DNA of 64,000 nucleotides from the NCBI GenBank assembly GCA_020402945.1, contig JADBYQ010000059.1:19153-83152 (forward strand), given 5' to 3'. This document shows positions 60,679 through 64,000 of this stretch, in pieces. Position 1 is the stretch's first letter. Every line of letters begins with the position of its first letter. Both the position numbers and the translations under genes were made by a program. The notes beneath the pieces are model-generated. The model worked only from the letters and a program-made list of their open reading frames with translations, was not told the origin of the DNA and ran no database searches. Origin of the DNA: Cytophagales bacterium (GTDB taxonomy: Bacteria; Bacteroidota; Bacteroidia; Cytophagales; Cyclobacteriaceae).

Positions 60679-61803
60679 ATGGCACTAGATGACTGGATGG
60701 ATGCGGCTTTGAAAGAACGTAAAGCTCAAGGAAGGTTTCGTGAGCTCTCGCTAACAAAAAGCAAAATTGATTTTGTCTCGAATGACTATCTTGGGTTAGC
60801 ACGATCAGAAGAGCTTCGTCACCAAATTCACGACCGATACCTTTCACTAAAAAACCCTTCGAATGGATCAACAGGTTCACGTCTCCTCGCAGGAAACAGC
60901 GAACTTGCCGAAGAGGTTGAGTCCAAGCTAGCATCTGTTTTTCGCTCAGAACAAACACTGCTCTTTGGTTCCGGCTATACAGCAAATCTGGCTGTCCTGT
61001 CATGCATCCCTCAAAAAGGAGACACAATTCTATATGATGAACTTGTTCATGCATGCATGCACGATGGCGCAAGACTTAGTAAAGCGGATCGACACAGTTT
61101 TAAACACAACGATCTATTCGATTTAGAGAACAAGCTAAAACAGGCAAAAGGAAAAACATTTATTGCCATCGAATCGATCTACTCCATGGATGGTGATGAA
61201 TCCCCGCTAAAAGAAGTTGTGGTGTTGGCGAAAACATATGGTGCACATATAATACTTGATGAAGCACACAGCACGGGTGTTTATGGCAAAAACGGTTCAG
61301 GATACGCAGCGATGTTGGGACTGGAATCAGAAATTGCAATTCGAATCTACACCTTTGGCAAAGCAATGGGCATACACGGTGCTTGTATTGTTGGCTCTAA
61401 GACGTTGATCTCCTACTTGGTTAACTTTGCCAGGCCCTTCATATTCTCAACGGCCATGTCTCCACATAGCTTGGTTTCTATTAAGTGCGCTTTTGAATTT
61501 CTACAAAACGAACTGCATCTGCAGAAACAACTCCGTTCGAATATTCACTTCTTTTTAGAACAATATAAAAAGGTAAATCATCCAAAAGTTCAAAGCAACA
61601 GCTCGATTCAGTCCATATTGGTAAAAGGAAACACCGAAGTAAAAAGATTCGCTAATCATCTACAGCAACAAGGGCTAGACTGCCGCGCAATTCGTTCACC
61701 TTCAGTCAAGCCTGGGTCGGAGCGCGTTCGCATCTGCCTGCACTCATTCAATACCGAAGCTGATATTCAAAAATTGATAAAGGCACTAACAGAATTTGGT
61801 TAA
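60679..61803 (+). CDS. bioF: 8-amino-7-oxononanoate synthase-like (BioF)
   Basis: The 374-residue alpha-oxoamine synthase has the PLP lysine Lys228 in TFGKAMGIHG, the aspartate of DEAHSTGVYG and the glycine-rich NPSNGSTGSRLLAGN. It condenses pimeloyl thioester with alanine to make KAPA in biotin synthesis. Other members of the fold make 2-amino-3-ketobutyrate or sphinganine, but bioD and bioA downstream favour BioF. The start lies 2 bp after the SDR gene. A structured repeat separates it from bioD. Confidence 0.88.
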   Translation: MALDDWMDAALKERKAQGRFRELSLTKSKIDFVSNDYLGLARSEELRHQIHDRYLSLKNPSNGSTGSRLLAGNSELAEEVESKLASVFRSEQTLLFGSGYTANLAVLSCIPQKGDTILYDELVHACMHDGARLSKADRHSFKHNDLFDLENKLKQAKGKTFIAIESIYSMDGDESPLKEVVVLAKTYGAHIILDEAHSTGVYGKNGSGYAAMLGLESEIAIRIYTFGKAMGIHGACIVGSKTLISYLVNFARPFIFSTAMSPHSLVSIKCAFEFLQNELHLQKQLRSNIHFFLEQYKKVNHPKVQSNSSIQSILVKGNTEVKRFANHLQQQGLDCRAIRSPSVKPGSERVRICLHSFNTEADIQKLIKALTEFG

Positions 61804-61809
61804 TCTTTG

Positions 61810-61900
61810 GGGCGGCAGCCGGGCTCTTCACTGCAATCTTTTTGCCCATGCTGCTTTCGTTCCAGAGGGCAAAAAGGATTTCCGTTTCTATCCCTGCCGC
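61810..61900. repeat. Structured intergenic repeat, copy B
   Basis: The flanks GGGCGGCAGCCGGGCT and TTTCTATCCCTGCCGC match copy A at 24475-24543. The centre forms a perfect 10-bp hairpin, CTTTTTGCCC (61838-61847) with GGGCAAAAAG (61867-61876), unrelated in sequence to the hairpin in copy A. It lies inside the biotin gene run, between bioF and bioD. Confidence 0.75.
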
Positions 61901-61968
61901 GACTTCGTCTCCGCGAAAAATCTAATTGTTAACTCTTACCTTTAGCGTTTCTATTTTGAACGTAAAAA

Positions 61969-62571
61969 ATGAACTACTTCGTAACTGCCATAGGCACAGA
62001 CTCAGGAAAAACCTTAGTTTCTGCCATCTTATGTAAAGCGCTCAATGCCGACTATTGGAAACCCGTTCAAGCTGGCTTTCCACGCGATGCAGACACTATA
62101 AAAAGCCTGATTCCAAATTGTACAATTCATCCTGAATCCTATTTGTTGAACACACCCGCTTCACCACATGCAGCGGCTAAAATTGATGGTATCGAGATTA
62201 GCTTGGAAAAAATGCTCTTGCCGAAGACAAACAATTCATTAATCATTGAGGGAGCGGGCGGGTGCTTGGTACCACTAAATGATAAGGACTTTGTAATTGA
62301 CATTGCTCAGAAATTCAATGCGCCAATCATTCTCGTTGCCAACCTTTACTTAGGAAGCATCAACCACACGCTATTGACTGTTGAATTACTAAAGCAACGT
62401 AAACTCTCTGTGGCCGGAATCATTTTCAATGGAAAATCAAACCCTGAAAGTGAAAGAATCATTTTGAAACATTCTGGGCATAAAACAATCTGGCACGTCA
62501 AAGAAGAACCTGAAATAAATTCGGAAACAATTGCGAACTATGCGGAAAAAATAAAACAAAAAATTGCGTGA
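61969..62571 (+). CDS. bioD: Dethiobiotin synthetase
   Basis: The 200-residue protein has the P-loop GTDSGKTL at 9-16, the conserved Lys-Pro-Val-Gln (KPVQAG), and EGAGGCLVPL with the DKDFVIDIA helix. It closes the ureido ring of dethiobiotin from DAPA, CO2 and ATP. The bioA gene overlaps its stop by 4 bp (GTGA). The length is slightly short of E. coli BioD (225) but all motifs are present. Confidence 0.95.
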   Translation: MNYFVTAIGTDSGKTLVSAILCKALNADYWKPVQAGFPRDADTIKSLIPNCTIHPESYLLNTPASPHAAAKIDGIEISLEKMLLPKTNNSLIIEGAGGCLVPLNDKDFVIDIAQKFNAPIILVANLYLGSINHTLLTVELLKQRKLSVAGIIFNGKSNPESERIILKHSGHKTIWHVKEEPEINSETIANYAEKIKQKIA

Positions 62572-63854
62572 CTCTTCTCGAAAAAGATAAAAACTACATT
62601 TGGCACCCTTTTACACCTCTGGAAGTCGAAGAGGATCCAATTGTCATCGAGTCAGCGCAAGGTGTTTATCTGTATACTGCTGACGGAAAAAAAATCATTG
62701 ATGCGGTTTCATCCTGGTGGGTAAATCTTCACGGACATAGTAATCCGGTTATTGCCAAAGCAATTTCCGAGCAAGCTGGAAAGTTAGAGCATGTTATTTT
62801 TGCTGGCTTTACCCACGAACCCGCCATTACACTTGCTGAAAATCTTTTAAGCGTTCTACCAAAGAATCAATCTAAAATCTTCTTCTCTGATGATGGCAGC
62901 ACAGCAGTAGAAGTTGGATTAAAAATGGCAATGCAGTATTGGCATAATAGAGGTATAACGACTAAAACAAAAATTGTTGCGTTAGAGGGAGCCTACCATG
63001 GCGATACATTTGGTGCCATGTCTGTGGGGGCAAGAGACGTATTTAACCTGGCGTTTAATCGATATCTTTTTAATGTCGATTTCATCGATTTCCCAAACAA
63101 TCAAAATGAAGAAAAAATACTAAGCGACTTTCGAAAGTTGGTAAGTAGAGAAGACGTAGCTGCATTTATATTCGAACCATTAGTTCAAGGAGCAGCCGGG
63201 ATGAGAATGTATTCTCCACAGATACTTGATCAACTTATTTCTATTGCGAAAGAATACGATGTGATATGTATAGCGGATGAAGTGTTCACAGGCTTTGGAA
63301 GAACCGGAAGATTCTTTGCGTGCGACTATCTTAAAAACGCCCCAGACATCTTCGCTTTATCAAAAGGCATTACAGGCGGAAGTTTACCGCTGGGAGCTAC
63401 TAGCTGCTCTTCTAAAATTGCATTAGCGTTTCAGTCATCAGAGAGTTCAAGGACTTTGTATCATGGTCATTCTTACACAGCAAATCCGATTGCGTGTGCT
63501 GCGGCTAATGCAAGCTTTAAACTGCTGATATCAAAGGAGTGTAAATCAGCGATTGAAACAATAAACAAATCTCTTGAAAACTTTAAGGCCAATCTTTCTG
63601 GTTTTTCTGTCATTAAAGACGTGCGTGTTTGCGGGACGATTTTGGCTATCGAGTTAATGACCAATGACACCAGTTCTTATTATAATCCTATCAGGAAGAA
63701 GATATATTCTCATTTCCTCTCTAAAGGAATCTTGGTAAGACCTCTGGGAAACGTCATTTACATAGTTCCACCGTATGTTATTTCAGAGAAAGAATTACAA
63801 TCTATCCAGACTGAAATTGTGCAGTTCCTTAATGGTCTTGTCAGGAGAGGGTAA
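62568..63854 (+). CDS. bioA: Adenosylmethionine-8-amino-7-oxononanoate aminotransferase
   Basis: The 428-residue enzyme converts KAPA to DAPA using SAM as amino donor. Motifs are IWHPFTP, VSSWWVNLHGH (residues 47-57), the pocket GAYHGDTFGAMSVG and the PLP lysine Lys266 in ALSKGITGGSLPLGA. The start is GTG 62568, overlapping the bioD stop. bioB and bioC are not in this window. A terminator follows. Confidence 0.96.
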   Translation: MTLLEKDKNYIWHPFTPLEVEEDPIVIESAQGVYLYTADGKKIIDAVSSWWVNLHGHSNPVIAKAISEQAGKLEHVIFAGFTHEPAITLAENLLSVLPKNQSKIFFSDDGSTAVEVGLKMAMQYWHNRGITTKTKIVALEGAYHGDTFGAMSVGARDVFNLAFNRYLFNVDFIDFPNNQNEEKILSDFRKLVSREDVAAFIFEPLVQGAAGMRMYSPQILDQLISIAKEYDVICIADEVFTGFGRTGRFFACDYLKNAPDIFALSKGITGGSLPLGATSCSSKIALAFQSSESSRTLYHGHSYTANPIACAAANASFKLLISKECKSAIETINKSLENFKANLSGFSVIKDVRVCGTILAIELMTNDTSSYYNPIRKKIYSHFLSKGILVRPLGNVIYIVPPYVISEKELQSIQTEIVQFLNGLVRRG

Positions 63855-63862
63855 TTCATAAA

Positions 63863-63893
63863 AAACCCCTATAATTTTGTTTTATAGGGGTTT
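63863..63893. terminator. Rho-independent terminator between bioA and 5S rRNA
   Basis: AAACCCCTATAA (63863-63874) pairs perfectly with TTATAGGGGTTT (63882-63893) around a 7-base loop. T-rich or A-rich ends on both sides let it stop bioA on one strand and the rRNA operon on the other. Confidence 0.85.
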
Positions 63894-63907
63894 GATATAA
63901 TAAAAAA

Positions 63908-64000
<93 letters not shown>

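Overview
The window looks like a chromosomal segment of a member of the Bacteroidota, most likely Cytophagales-like. The signs are a very large C25 (gingipain/PorU-like) peptidase with a type IX secretion sorting domain, a signal-peptide-bearing VPS10/BNR-repeat protein, DUF4252 genes, promoters of the TAnnTTTG type, a tRNA-guanine transglycosylase without the usual zinc ligands, and few obvious Shine-Dalgarno sites. No rank below phylum can be read safely from the sequence. The left edge cuts a small membrane-protein gene and the right edge cuts a 5S rRNA gene (minus strand), so a ribosomal RNA operon lies just beyond the right end.

Layout. 1-2400: a LiaF-like membrane protein, a HigBA toxin-antitoxin pair and two tandem glutathione peroxidases. 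2400-8000: a PutAbiC-type abortive-infection gene wedged between an intact M20 amidohydrolase gene and a diverged remnant of such a gene's 3' end, a second exported amidohydrolase, and an orphan tyrosine recombinase of the kind that travels with IS91-like elements. 8300-10700: a zinc-ribbon protein, a VOC protein, and a DGPF protein with its ECF42-type sigma factor. 10650-15260: a minus-strand run (fmt, folA, membrane protein, SDR, msrB, GH32 fructan hydrolase). 15390-20340: ExbD, short Ssb, a Zn-finger protein behind a striking 10-bp repeat block, an SDR, a serine hydrolase, an Hsp20-like protein and a CDF-like membrane protein. 20335-24414: an ECF sigma, a probable anti-sigma factor, two DUF4252 proteins and an ABC-2 exporter, split by an internal terminator.

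24600-37170: DUF2007, a cytochrome-b-like membrane protein, a divergent pentameric ligand-gated channel homologue, CinA, a 2-oxoacid dehydrogenase E2, a cystathionine synthase/lyase, a TPR histidine kinase, an MFS transporter and the BNR-repeat protein. 37238-42172: the C25/T9SS peptidase. 43031-46063: a MmeI-like single-chain (type IIL) restriction-modification enzyme next to tRNA-Arg(CCG). 46100-53140: an exported RidA-like protein, an ECF sigma, a glycosyltransferase, tgt, an LptF/LptG permease, an EamA transporter, and a ferredoxin with its NADP reductase. 53270-58720: a purF-like gene followed after 5 bp by a second HigBA pair, then PhoH, a DUF62-type SAM hydrolase, an ABM protein, tRNA-Leu(CAA) and SlyD. 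58789-64000: OmpA-like lipoprotein, 2,4-dienoyl-CoA reductase, then bioF, bioD and bioA, a strong terminator and 5S rRNA.

Most genes are ordinary housekeeping or envelope functions. The accessory signal is concentrated in two HigBA modules, the PutAbiC gene with its scar, the orphan recombinase and the MmeI-like enzyme. Two copies of a structured intergenic repeat (24475-24543 and 61810-61900) share flanks but carry different perfect inner hairpins. I saw no CRISPR array, no complete insertion sequence and no prophage. No clearly new multi-gene system could be proven by reading alone. The best candidates for new biology are the defence gene with its scar, the structured repeat family, the channel homologue, and the lysine-rich insertion in the restriction-modification enzyme.
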